This document shows, piece by piece, positions 51,966 through 59,810 of a stretch of 64,000 nt of DNA. The notes under the pieces are model-generated. The model was given only the letters and a program-made list of their open reading frames with translations, ran no database searches and was not told the origin of the DNA. The stretch comes from CATQHS01 sp963422655 (GTDB lineage: Bacteria; Actinomycetota; Acidimicrobiia; Acidimicrobiales; Aldehydirespiratoraceae): positions 744,001-808,000 of the forward strand of contig OY730440.1 in the NCBI GenBank assembly GCA_963422655.1, given 5' to 3'. The translations under genes were made by a program, and so were the position numbers. Numbering within the stretch: position 1 is the stretch's first letter; every line of letters starts with the position of its first letter.

Positions 51966-53270
51966 GACGTCGGTCATCAGGGCCGCGTAGTACGTGGTGG
52001 GCAGCACGAAGAGCAAACCGTCGATGCGGTCGAGCACCCCCCCGTGACCGGGCAGGATGGCACCCATGTCCTTGATGCCCAGATCGCGCTTGAGCATCGA
52101 CTCGGTCAGGTCGCCGATCGGAGCGGCCACGGCCGCGAGAACACTGAACAGGATTGCCGTCCACAGGCCTCCGGCCTCAGCGGCAACCGGAGCAGGCCGG
52201 CCCAGGGCCCCCATGATGATCCCCACGCCCAAGGCTATGAGGACGCCACCGATGAGACCTTCTACCGTCTTGGCCGGGCTGGCCGCCGACAACGGCGTTC
52301 GGCCCGCGGTCCGGCCCACGACCAGCCCGCCTACGTCATAGCCGACGGTGACGAGCACGGCCGCTGTCAGCAAGCCGGTCCCGTAGGTGGGGATGGTCAG
52401 CATCAAAGCCGCATAGGAGCCCAGCACACCGACGTAGGCAACGGCGAACACGGTGGTGGCCAAGCCTCGTACCGGCCCTTCGGTGCCGACGCCGGTGAGA
52501 TACCACAGCGCCCCGAACACCACCGTCAGCACGCAAACCACCGGTATGGCCGCCTCACCCTGCCAGTAGACCGCCAATGGCATGGTCGAGACGCCGGCCA
52601 AACCCAACAGGACGGCTGGTTGGTATCCGGCCAACCTCACGGTGTTGAGCAACTCGACCGCAGCCAAGCCCAGCGCCACTGCCACCACGACCACGGCCAC
52701 CGCCGGCCCGGCCCACATGGCCGCCAGAACGGCCCCGGCCAAGATCACGCCCACGGTCACGGCCATGGGTATGTCGCGCTCATTGCTGTCGGCCATGGCG
52801 GCCATGCCCGGCACCGCCCCCATCTCGTACCCGCCGGCGACGGTCGACTTTTCGTCGTAACCGAAGAAGTCTTCCCCGGCCGCAGCGGGCTCATTTGGAT
52901 ATCGAGGTTCCATCGGCGGTGAACTCCCTTCACCCTCAGCCCATTGCGGGGCCGCGGTCAGATCCGACCAGGGTTCCATCTCATCAGACCCAGCCTCCAT
53001 CAGCAAGGGTTCATATGGCGATTCAGGCGTTACCCCCGACTGGTTTGCCTCGGCCCCCGCCGTCGTCGCCCCGACCTGGGGCACCGTTCGGGTGGGCGGT
53101 TCGCTCCAGTGCGGCAGCAAATCGTCGTCCGCCACGAACGGATCCCCGTCCAAGGAGGCCTCACCGGTGTCGAAGACCGACCGGCCCGGAGCCACGTCAT
53201 CGAGATCGGTTCCGCTGCCCTCGGGTTCTCCCAAGATCCGGAGACCTTCGTTTTCGTTCTCGTCACTCAC
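51960..53270 (-). CDS. cdsA: Phosphatidate cytidylyltransferase with long acidic N-terminal extension
   Basis: The enzyme makes CDP-diacylglycerol from phosphatidic acid and CTP. The 436-residue protein ends with the family signature GDLTESMLKRDLGIKDMGAILPGHGGVLDRIDGLL (about 391-425), including the Asp pair that binds metal. About eight membrane helices span 167-436. The first 160 residues are unusual: acidic, Pro/Ser/Gly-rich, presumably disordered and cytosolic, absent from most homologues. The gene follows frr and precedes dxr in the operon; the 3' end is marked by a 19 bp tandem duplication. Confidence 0.9.
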   Translation of the reverse strand: MSDENENEGLRILGEPEGSGTDLDDVAPGRSVFDTGEASLDGDPFVADDDLLPHWSEPPTRTVPQVGATTAGAEANQSGVTPESPYEPLLMEAGSDEMEPWSDLTAAPQWAEGEGSSPPMEPRYPNEPAAAGEDFFGYDEKSTVAGGYEMGAVPGMAAMADSNERDIPMAVTVGVILAGAVLAAMWAGPAVAVVVVAVALGLAAVELLNTVRLAGYQPAVLLGLAGVSTMPLAVYWQGEAAIPVVCVLTVVFGALWYLTGVGTEGPVRGLATTVFAVAYVGVLGSYAALMLTIPTYGTGLLTAAVLVTVGYDVGGLVVGRTAGRTPLSAASPAKTVEGLIGGVLIALGVGIIMGALGRPAPVAAEAGGLWTAILFSVLAAVAAPIGDLTESMLKRDLGIKDMGAILPGHGGVLDRIDGLLFVLPTTYYAALMTDVI

Positions 53271-53306
53271 GGAATCGCCTTCCGGGCCGCTCGGGTCAGG
53301 TCCAGG

Positions 53307-53876
53307 TTAGACTTCAAGCAGTTCCTCTTCCTTGTGGGCTTGGGCCTCACCGATTTGCTCGGTGTACCGGCGGGTCAGACCGTTGAGCTTCTCGCTGGCC
53401 CATTCGATGTCGTCAGAGGAGACGCCGCCGTCCTTGCCCAACTGCTCGAGGTCCTTGCGAGCCTGCCGCCGCACTCCCCGCACCTGGTTCCTCGAATCCT
53501 CGGCCATGGCACCCACGATCCGGGCCAGCTCCCGGCGGCGTTGCTCGGTCAACGGTGGGAACGACAGCCGGATGGCCCGACCGTCGTTGCTGGGAGCGAG
53601 ACCGAGCTGGGTCCGCTGGATGGCCCGCTCCACTGCCGCGATGTTGCCCGGATCGTGGGGGGTGATCAGCAGTTGCCGCGCTTCGGGAACCGAGAAGCTC
53701 ACCAGCTCTCGGAGGTTCATCTGCACCCCGTAGGCCTCCACCGGAATCCGTTCGACCAGAGCGGAGTTGGCCCGTCCGGTGCGCACCGTGGAGAACTCCC
53801 TTCGGGCATGAACGACGGCTCCGCCCATTCTCTCGGCTGCGTCGGTGAGGATCAGGTCGATCAATTCCTGGGTCAT
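53307..53876 (-). CDS. frr: Ribosome recycling factor
   Basis: The 189-residue L-shaped protein releases ribosomes with EF-G after termination. It includes the TVRTGRANSALVERIPVEAYG motif, TPHDPGNIAAVERAIQRTQLGLAPSNDGRAIRLSFPPLTEQRRREL and RNQVRGVRRQARKDLEQL, all classical RRF features in order. It is 5 bp downstream of pyrH, within a short tandem duplication that repeats its own start codon region. Confidence 0.97.
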   Translation of the reverse strand: MTQELIDLILTDAAERMGGAVVHARREFSTVRTGRANSALVERIPVEAYGVQMNLRELVSFSVPEARQLLITPHDPGNIAAVERAIQRTQLGLAPSNDGRAIRLSFPPLTEQRRRELARIVGAMAEDSRNQVRGVRRQARKDLEQLGKDGGVSSDDIEWASEKLNGLTRRYTEQIGEAQAHKEEELLEV

Positions 53877-53897
53877 GGCATCTAGGTCATGGCATCT
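53871..53897 (-). repeat. 13 bp duplication spanning the pyrH stop and frr start
   Basis: GGTCATGGCATCT at 53871-53883 is repeated at 53885-53897 with a 1 bp spacer. On the minus strand each copy reads AGATGCCATGACC. The upstream copy supplies the last pyrH codons (…Asp-Ala-Met-Thr) and runs into the TAG stop; the downstream copy supplies the frr start codon. The pyrH tail therefore seems to be a duplicate of the frr start. Confidence 0.9.
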
Positions 53898-54667
53898 CGG
53901 TCGCTGGCCGTGCTCTGCTTGTCCACAAGAGTACCGACCTGCCCTCCTTCGAGCAGGGACCGAAAGTTTCCGGGACCCATCAGGTCGAACACCACGATGG
54001 GAATGTCGTTGTCCATGCAGAGCGTGATGGCCGTGGCGTCCATCACCTCCAGACCTCGATTGAGCACTTCGAGATAGTCGAGGTGCTCGAGCCTGGTCGC
54101 ACTGGGGTCGATCTTGGGGTCGGCGGTGTAGATGCCGTCGGTGCCGCCGTGAGTTCCCTTCAACACCACCTCGGCGTCGATTTCGGCCGCTCGAAGAGCG
54201 GCTGTGGTGTCGGTGGTGAAGAACGGGTTACCGGTACCCCCGGCCAGGATCACGACTCTGCCCTTCTCCAAGTGGCGGGTGGCCCGGCGTCGGATGTAGG
54301 GCTCGGCGACCTGAGCCATGTGAACGGCGGTCTGGACTCGGGTCGGCTGATCGAGCTGCTCGAGAGTGTCCTGCAGGGCCAAGGCGTTCATGACCGTGGC
54401 CAGCATCCCCATGTAGTCGGCTTGAGCGCGGTCCATGCCCGCGCCCTCACCATGAATGCCGCGCCAGATGTTACCCCCGCCCACCACCACAGCCACATCG
54501 ACGTCGAAACGAGCCCGGGCGTCGGCTATGTCGGTGGCGATGGAACGAACGGCATCACCGTCGATACCGCTGTGCAGGGAGCCAGCGAAGGCCTCACCGG
54601 AGAGCTTCAGCAGGACCCGGCCCCATCGGGCCGGGTCGGTCGGCCCGCGAGCTGCGACCGCGCTCAT
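53882..54667 (-). CDS. pyrH: Uridylate (UMP) kinase
   Basis: The 261-residue amino-acid-kinase-fold enzyme phosphorylates UMP to UDP. It has RVLLKLSGEAFAG, the VVVGGGNIWRG phosphate loop, the ADYMGMLATVMNALALQDTLE helix, and GTGNPFFTTDTTAALRA; the bacterial UMP kinase order is complete. It starts 3 bp after tsf and ends within the tandem duplication at the frr junction. Bacterial UMP kinases are hexameric and activated by GTP; that is family knowledge. Confidence 0.96.
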   Translation of the reverse strand: MSAVAARGPTDPARWGRVLLKLSGEAFAGSLHSGIDGDAVRSIATDIADARARFDVDVAVVVGGGNIWRGIHGEGAGMDRAQADYMGMLATVMNALALQDTLEQLDQPTRVQTAVHMAQVAEPYIRRRATRHLEKGRVVILAGGTGNPFFTTDTTAALRAAEIDAEVVLKGTHGGTDGIYTADPKIDPSATRLEHLDYLEVLNRGLEVMDATAITLCMDNDIPIVVFDLMGPGNFRSLLEGGQVGTLVDKQSTASDRDAMT

Positions 54668-54669
54668 AA

Positions 54670-55458
54670 TCAGCCACCCACCACCACTTGCAGGAACCGA
54701 ACGATCGACCCCCCTTTCAGGCTGTCCTTCACGAGGGTCTTGTCGCCGTAGAGTCCCTGCTCCAGCAAGACCCGCTGGGCGTACCAGTTCCGCAGCCGGC
54801 CCTCGACGATCTTGTCGAGAATATGGGCCGGTTTGCCTTCGCTCTCGGTGATCCGCCGCAACGCAGCGCGTTCTTGGTCGACCTCGGCGGCTGGCACCTG
54901 ATCAGTGCTGAGATAGCGAGGGCGGGCAAAGGCGATGTGCAGGGCCACCTGGTGCAGATCCTCGGCACTCACCCCGGCCCCTTCGACGACCACCGCGTTC
55001 ACGCCCCGACCGTCTTGGATGTGCAGGTAGGTATCGAGCCGGTTGCCTTCGGCCGCTTCGATCCGCTCGACCGAACCGATCTCGAGGTTTTCCTTGACGG
55101 TGAGTCTCAGATCGTCGAGGGCGACGGCGTAGGCGGCGACGGCGTCCACACTGTCGGCCAGCACCGCTTCGGCCAGGGTGGTCGCCAGCGAGGTAAAAGC
55201 CTCGTTCTTGGCCGAGAAATCGGTCTCGCACCGCAACTCGACCACCGCGGCCGCACCGTCGCCGACAGCAATGGCCACCGCCCCTTGGTCGTTGTCGCGT
55301 CCGGACCGGGCATCGGCTCTCGCCAGGCCCTTCTCCCGGAGGATCTGTTTGGCCGAGTCCATGTCGCCGGACGCCTCGGTGAGCGCCCTCTTGGCGTCCA
55401 TCATCCCGGCGCCGGTAGCGTCGCGTAGGGCCTTGACGGCCTGGGCGGTGATTGCCAT
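54670..55458 (-). CDS. tsf: Elongation factor Ts
   Basis: The 262-residue factor exchanges GDP for GTP on EF-Tu. The N-terminal UBA-like helix (AVKALRDATGAGMMDAKRALTEASGDMDSAKQILREKGL) and the ELRCETDFSAKNEAF motif, which contacts EF-Tu's Mg site, are both present, as is the C-terminal dimerisation region. It begins 2 bp after the rpsB stop and is followed at once by pyrH. Confidence 0.97.
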   Translation of the reverse strand: MAITAQAVKALRDATGAGMMDAKRALTEASGDMDSAKQILREKGLARADARSGRDNDQGAVAIAVGDGAAAVVELRCETDFSAKNEAFTSLATTLAEAVLADSVDAVAAYAVALDDLRLTVKENLEIGSVERIEAAEGNRLDTYLHIQDGRGVNAVVVEGAGVSAEDLHQVALHIAFARPRYLSTDQVPAAEVDQERAALRRITESEGKPAHILDKIVEGRLRNWYAQRVLLEQGLYGDKTLVKDSLKGGSIVRFLQVVVGG

Positions 55459-55460
55459 GC

Positions 55461-56390
55461 CTACCCCTCGGCCCCGGCCGCCACAGCCGCTTCGGAGCTT
55501 CCGGCCTGCTCGGGGGCGGTTCCGGATTCTGGCGCCGCCTCCGAGCGGGCCGCATCGGCGTCAGGGGTGACCACCGTCTCCACTCGGGCTTCGCGAACGG
55601 CCGCAGCCGCGGCCGCTTCGGCCCGGGCCCGGGCCTGGACGCTGGCGGCCTCGGCTTCCTCGAGGACACTGCGGGTGGGGCCCTCGCTGGCCTCGCGAAG
55701 CTTGGAGTGGATGAAGCGGCCCTCCTGGACCGCATCGGAAACGACCCGGCTCATGAGCTGACCCGAGCGTATGGCGTCGTCGTTGCCGGGAATGACGTAG
55801 TCGACCAAGCCGGGATCGCAGTTGGTGTCGACGACGGCCACGATGGGCAACCCGAGCTTGCGGGCCTCGGTCACCGCGATGTGCTCCTTCTTGGTGTCGA
55901 GGATGAACACGGCGTCAGGCGCCCTGTCCATATCGCGGATCCCGCCCAGGTTGCGTTCCAACTTGGCCAACTCCCGACCGTATAGCAGGGCCTCCTTCTT
56001 GGGCATGGCGTCGAGCTCCCCCGAGTCACGCATGCGCTGGTGCTCTTTCATCTTGGAGATCCGCTTGGCAATGGTGTGAAAATTGGTCAGCATGCCGCCC
56101 TGCCAGCGCTCGTTGACGTAAGGCATGTTGCATCGCTCGGCGTAGGACTGGATGGAGTCCTGGGCTTGCTTCTTGGTGCCGACGAACAGAACGATCCCTC
56201 CTCTGGCCACCAGATCCCTGACGAACACGTACGCCCGTTCCAAGTGGCTGAGGGTCTGGTGTAGGTCGACGATGTGAACACCAGCCCGCTCACCATGGAT
56301 GAACCGTCTCATCTTGGGGTTCCACCTGCGGGTCTGGTGCCCGAAGTGGACCCCGGCCTCGAGCAGTTGCTTCATGGTGACGACGGCCAT
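55461..56390 (-). CDS. rpsB: 30S ribosomal protein S2 with long C-terminal tail
   Basis: From ATG at 56390 (preceded by GGGAGAAC) the protein has 309 residues. The MKQLLEAGVHFGHQTRRWNPKM start, HIVDLHQTL, FVGTKKQAQ, RWQGGMLTNF and PIVAVVDTNCDP-LVDYVIPGNDDAIRS blocks are all S2 hallmarks. About 70 extra C-terminal residues are Ala/Glu-rich and likely disordered, longer than the E. coli protein (241). It heads the long operon. Confidence 0.97.
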   Translation of the reverse strand: MAVVTMKQLLEAGVHFGHQTRRWNPKMRRFIHGERAGVHIVDLHQTLSHLERAYVFVRDLVARGGIVLFVGTKKQAQDSIQSYAERCNMPYVNERWQGGMLTNFHTIAKRISKMKEHQRMRDSGELDAMPKKEALLYGRELAKLERNLGGIRDMDRAPDAVFILDTKKEHIAVTEARKLGLPIVAVVDTNCDPGLVDYVIPGNDDAIRSGQLMSRVVSDAVQEGRFIHSKLREASEGPTRSVLEEAEAASVQARARAEAAAAAAVREARVETVVTPDADAARSEAAPESGTAPEQAGSSEAAVAAGAEG

Positions 56391-56525
56391 GGGTTGTTCT
56401 CCCGGTTCTGCGTGGCCCGCGCGGACGCCGAAACGACCGGGTGGATGGCACGGGTTGCGTGATGGTTCGGCGGCGTCGCTCGACACCGTCGGGCCCGGAT
56501 GGGCCGCCGGGCAGTGTAGCGGCGG

Positions 56526-57089
56526 TCAGCCCGAGCCCCGTCGAGCCGGACCGGAGCCAGAGATCAGCCGAACGGTAACCTCGGGCATCGCAGTGAACGA
56601 GGCCGGATCCACATAAGCGCCGTCGACTCGCACGCCGAAGTGGAGCCGCTCACCGGCCACACCCACCGTGTCGCCGCGGTTCAGCCGAGCACCGATTCTG
56701 GCGATGATACGGCCCAAGAACGAGTACGAGCTGACCACGCCCGAGCCGTGGTCGATGGTCACATGGAGGGTTCGGGCCACCGACCCGGCGAAGATCACTT
56801 CACCGGCCGCGGCTGCGCTCACCACGGTTCCGGGGCGAGTGTCGTACTCGATCCCCCGATTCCCGGCTCCGTAGGGACCGTGCGGCAACCGGAACGGGTC
56901 ACTCACCGGCGCCGACACCGGGGGGCCGAACCAGAGTGATCCGGGAGCCGAGTCCGGAGCCGCTCCTGAGGGTGTCGGCCCAGATGTCGGCGCCGGCTCC
57001 GCTCCGCTCGGCGACATCGGCACATCGCAGGCCGTCAGGGACAGGGCCAAAGCCACGCCGATCGCGACCGGCTTGGAGACAGCGAACAT
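56526..57089 (-). CDS. M23/LytM-like lipoprotein with degenerate metal site
   Basis: The 187-residue product has a signal peptide with a lipobox (LSLTAC, Cys21), a Pro/Gly/Ser linker and then an M23-type beta domain from about residue 60: DPFRLPHGPYGAGNRGIEYDT, VVSAAAAGEVIFAG, LHVTIDHGSGVVSSYSFL, RLNRGDTVG and LHFGVRVDGAYVDP. In active lytic enzymes the first zinc site reads H-RG-D; here His is Asn and Asp is Glu, and only the final LHF retains its His. It is probably inactive as a peptidase and may regulate amidases, as known for degenerate LytM proteins. Its place upstream of rpsB matches other actinobacteria (for example the Mycobacterium neighbourhood). Confidence 0.82.
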   Translation of the reverse strand: MFAVSKPVAIGVALALSLTACDVPMSPSGAEPAPTSGPTPSGAAPDSAPGSLWFGPPVSAPVSDPFRLPHGPYGAGNRGIEYDTRPGTVVSAAAAGEVIFAGSVARTLHVTIDHGSGVVSSYSFLGRIIARIGARLNRGDTVGVAGERLHFGVRVDGAYVDPASFTAMPEVTVRLISGSGPARRGSG

Positions 57090-57163
57090 GAACGCTCCCG
57101 GAGGATCAAAGGTCTCGGGGGAAGCGCCTCGCTGCGGTCTTGTCGCCTCGGTCTCGCCCGATG

Positions 57164-57772
57164 TTACGCAGCCATGACCGCGCTGCGGGCCAGTCGCCGG
57201 ATCCCGGCGCAGAGCAACTCCACGAGATGTTCGAAGGTGTCGTCGGGATCATGGGGCCGGGGGTGACCATCGCCCGATTCCAAGTGGCTGAAACCGTGAA
57301 AGGCGCTGCGCAGGGCGCGGGCGGCGTGGACCAGCTCTTCCTCGGGCAGGTCGTAGCTCCTCAAGGCCTGACTCAAAACGTCGAGAACCCGTTCCACGGC
57401 CGACTCGAGCTCGGTATCACCGGCGCACGGGTAACGGTCGGTGGCTGCGTAGATGCCCGGATGATCGCGCACCATGGCCCGCCATGCGTGGCCCACCGCG
57501 GCCACCGAGTCGTCGCCGGCCAAGCCGACGGCGGAGTCCGCCAGCCTTTGAGCCAGGAGCTCCCGCCCCCGCAGGCTCAGGCTGCGGATGAGGTCTTCGT
57601 AGCCGCCGATGTGGCGGTAGAGGGCGGGCTGGCACACCCCGAGTTGATCGGCCACCCGGGTCAGGGTCAGCTTGTCGAGCCCTTCGGTGTCGGCCATCTC
57701 AGCCGCCACGGAGATCACCGTCTCGCTGTTCAGGGTGTTCCGGGCAGACGATCTGGCCTTGTCTAGGGTCAT
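57164..57772 (-). CDS. TetR-family transcriptional regulator
   Basis: The 202-residue protein has an N-terminal helix-turn-helix (TVISVAAEMADTEGLDKLTLTRVADQLGVCQPALYRHIGGYEDLI) and a helical ligand domain with the AFHGFSHLESGDG motif of the TetR_C_33 / WHG group. It is the last minus-strand gene after the taurine-type cluster, 105 bp downstream of the phosphotransacetylase gene, so it might sense a cluster intermediate. Target genes are unknown. Confidence 0.88.
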   Translation of the reverse strand: MTLDKARSSARNTLNSETVISVAAEMADTEGLDKLTLTRVADQLGVCQPALYRHIGGYEDLIRSLSLRGRELLAQRLADSAVGLAGDDSVAAVGHAWRAMVRDHPGIYAATDRYPCAGDTELESAVERVLDVLSQALRSYDLPEEELVHAARALRSAFHGFSHLESGDGHPRPHDPDDTFEHLVELLCAGIRRLARSAVMAA

Positions 57773-57877
57773 CGGCTACCTCATACTCTCCCGAGTCGGA
57801 GTCGGTTCATCGAACCGGGCCGGTCAGCAACGCTAGCGGGGGGGTGGGCCGATCCGAATGGATGGCGTTCGTCGGCT

Positions 57878-58777
57878 TCACCGGTTGGCCTGGCATGCGG
57901 CAATGACCGCAACGTCGACGACGTCGTCGATACCACAGCCTCGTGACAGGTCGTGGATCACGCCGGCGGTGCCCTGCAACAAGGGCCCGAAGGCCCGAGC
58001 CCCACCCAGCCGCTCGGTGATCTTGTAGGCGATGTTGCCGGCGCCGAGGTCGGGAAAGACGAACACGTTGGCCCGACCCGCGACCGACGATCCGGGCGCC
58101 TTGACCCCAGCCACCTCGGGAGAGATGGCCGCGTCGAACTGCAACTCGCCGTCCACTGCCAGAGCCGGTGCCCGTTGGCGGACGATCTCGGTGGCGGAGC
58201 GCACCAGCTCCACCCCGGGGCCGTCGGCGCTCCCCTTGGTGGAATACGAAAGCATCGCCACCCGGGGCTCGTCACCGACCAGGTCGGCATAGGTGGCTGC
58301 GCTGGAGATGGCGATGGAGGCGAGCTGAGCCGGGTCGGGTTCGGGCACGACCCCGCAGTCGCCGTAGACCACAGGCACCGAGTCGGGCCGCACCATCAGG
58401 AAGCTGCTGCTGATGGTGTCGACGCCGGGGGCAGCACCGATGCAGAAGATGGCGGCCCGCACCACCTCAGCGCTGGTTCGGCTCGCTCCGGCCACACAGG
58501 CCATCGCTTCGCCGGCAGCCACCATGAGCGCAGCCACATGCAGCGGATCGCCGAGATCTATCCGCTCGCGCCATGAAGATGCCGCAGCCACGGCCCGCAC
58601 CGACGGTGAGCAGAAGGCAGCCGGGTCATCGACCAGTACCGGCACGGCCAAGCCCTCCCGGTCCAGACGGCGGGCCGCGGCCACAGCCCGCTTGTCACTT
58701 CCGTCGGCCAGCACCACCCGCGCCGGTGAGGCCCGGGCCCTCCGGTACAACGCGGCGACGACCGGCGGTTCTGTCAC
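57878..58777 (-). CDS. pta: Phosphate acetyltransferase
   Basis: From GTG at 58777 the protein has 299 residues, a single catalytic domain without the N-terminal BioD-like domain of the E. coli enzyme. It has PVVYGDCGVVPEPDPAQLASIAISSA, PRVAMLSYSTKGSADG, DGELQFDAAISPEVAGVKAPGSSVAGRANVFVFPDLGAGNIAYKI and LQGTAGVIHDLSRGC; together these are the Pta substrate and CoA sites. It converts acetyl phosphate plus CoA to acetyl-CoA. Placed after the taurine-type transporter it fits the route in which sulfoacetaldehyde acetyltransferase yields acetyl phosphate. It is about 30 residues shorter than usual at the N terminus, so the start may be slightly wrong. Confidence 0.88.
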   Translation of the reverse strand: MTEPPVVAALYRRARASPARVVLADGSDKRAVAAARRLDREGLAVPVLVDDPAAFCSPSVRAVAAASSWRERIDLGDPLHVAALMVAAGEAMACVAGASRTSAEVVRAAIFCIGAAPGVDTISSSFLMVRPDSVPVVYGDCGVVPEPDPAQLASIAISSAATYADLVGDEPRVAMLSYSTKGSADGPGVELVRSATEIVRQRAPALAVDGELQFDAAISPEVAGVKAPGSSVAGRANVFVFPDLGAGNIAYKITERLGGARAFGPLLQGTAGVIHDLSRGCGIDDVVDVAVIAACQANR

Positions 58778-58829
58778 CGCCGGAGGCCGGTCGACCTTCG
58801 ACCCTCGGCTGTACCCGCGACGATGCCTG

Positions 58830-59810
58830 TCAATCCTTGCCCCGCCATGGGATGAGCCGCTTCTCGGCCATGCGCATGACCACATCCATGCTCACCCCGA
58901 GGATGCTGATGAGGATCACCGCCGACAGCATCAGGTCGAGCAGGAAGAACTGGCGGGCCTTGAAGATGGTGAAGCCGAGCCCGGAGCTGGCGCCGAGCAA
59001 TTCGGCCGCCACCAACGTGCCCCAGCACACGCCGATGGCCACCCGCAGCCCGGTGAAGATCTCGGGCAGAGCGTTGGGAAGGATCACGTGACGCAGCACT
59101 TGGGCTTTGGACGCGCCCAGCGAGTAGGCGGCGTGAACTTTCGTGGTGTTCACTGCCAACACACCGGAACGGGCCGCGATCACCATGATCCAGATGGACG
59201 CGAACAGCAGCAGGTTGACTTTGCCCTCCTCGCCGATGCCGAACCACACGATGAACAGCGGGATGAGCGCCAAGGGCGGGATGGGCCGCAACAGCTCCAC
59301 CACGGGGTCGAAGATGCCCCGCCAGCGGTTGGACAGACCCATGGCCAAGCCGATGGGCACACCGATGGCCACACCCCAGAACAGGCCCTTGGCCAGACGG
59401 CTGAAGCTCAGCCACAAGTGCTGCCACAGCGTGAAGCCGCTGTAGCCGTTGCGGGCGAAGTCCCAGGTGGCGTCCCATACCTGGCCCGGGCTCGGCAAAG
59501 TCGACTCGCTGAGCCATTGCGTGTACGAACACCCGGGCAGGCTCGGGTAGCCGGCCGGGTCTTCGGCTGCTCTTTCGCAGTCACGCAGCAGGTCGCGCTG
59601 GCCGTAGCTCTCATCGGCAGAGAGTCCGGCCCGCACTTCCTCGGCGTAGCCGGCCCACTCCGGAGGCAACCCCCACACCTTGGTGGCCGTGAACCACAGC
59701 GCCATGATCACGATCAGGCTGGCGACGGTCCATCGCAGAGCGCCGCTCACCTCGGCCGCGTCGCCGAAGGTGACGGTCTTGCGGGCGCTCTGGCCCCGAC
59801 GCGTTGCCAT
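58830..59810 (-). CDS. ABC transporter permease, taurine/aliphatic sulfonate type
   Basis: The 326-residue protein has one helix near 27-44, then an unusually long extracytoplasmic stretch (about 45-128, with three cysteines) and five further helices. The cytosolic EAA-like loop is VHAAYSLGASKAQVLRHVILPNALPEIFTGL, diagnostic of SsuC/TauC/nitrate-type importers. The ATP-binding gene overlaps its start by one base. The extra loop is longer than in E. coli TauC and may contact the binding protein. Confidence 0.9.
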   Translation of the reverse strand: MATRRGQSARKTVTFGDAAEVSGALRWTVASLIVIMALWFTATKVWGLPPEWAGYAEEVRAGLSADESYGQRDLLRDCERAAEDPAGYPSLPGCSYTQWLSESTLPSPGQVWDATWDFARNGYSGFTLWQHLWLSFSRLAKGLFWGVAIGVPIGLAMGLSNRWRGIFDPVVELLRPIPPLALIPLFIVWFGIGEEGKVNLLLFASIWIMVIAARSGVLAVNTTKVHAAYSLGASKAQVLRHVILPNALPEIFTGLRVAIGVCWGTLVAAELLGASSGLGFTIFKARQFFLLDLMLSAVILISILGVSMDVVMRMAEKRLIPWRGKD

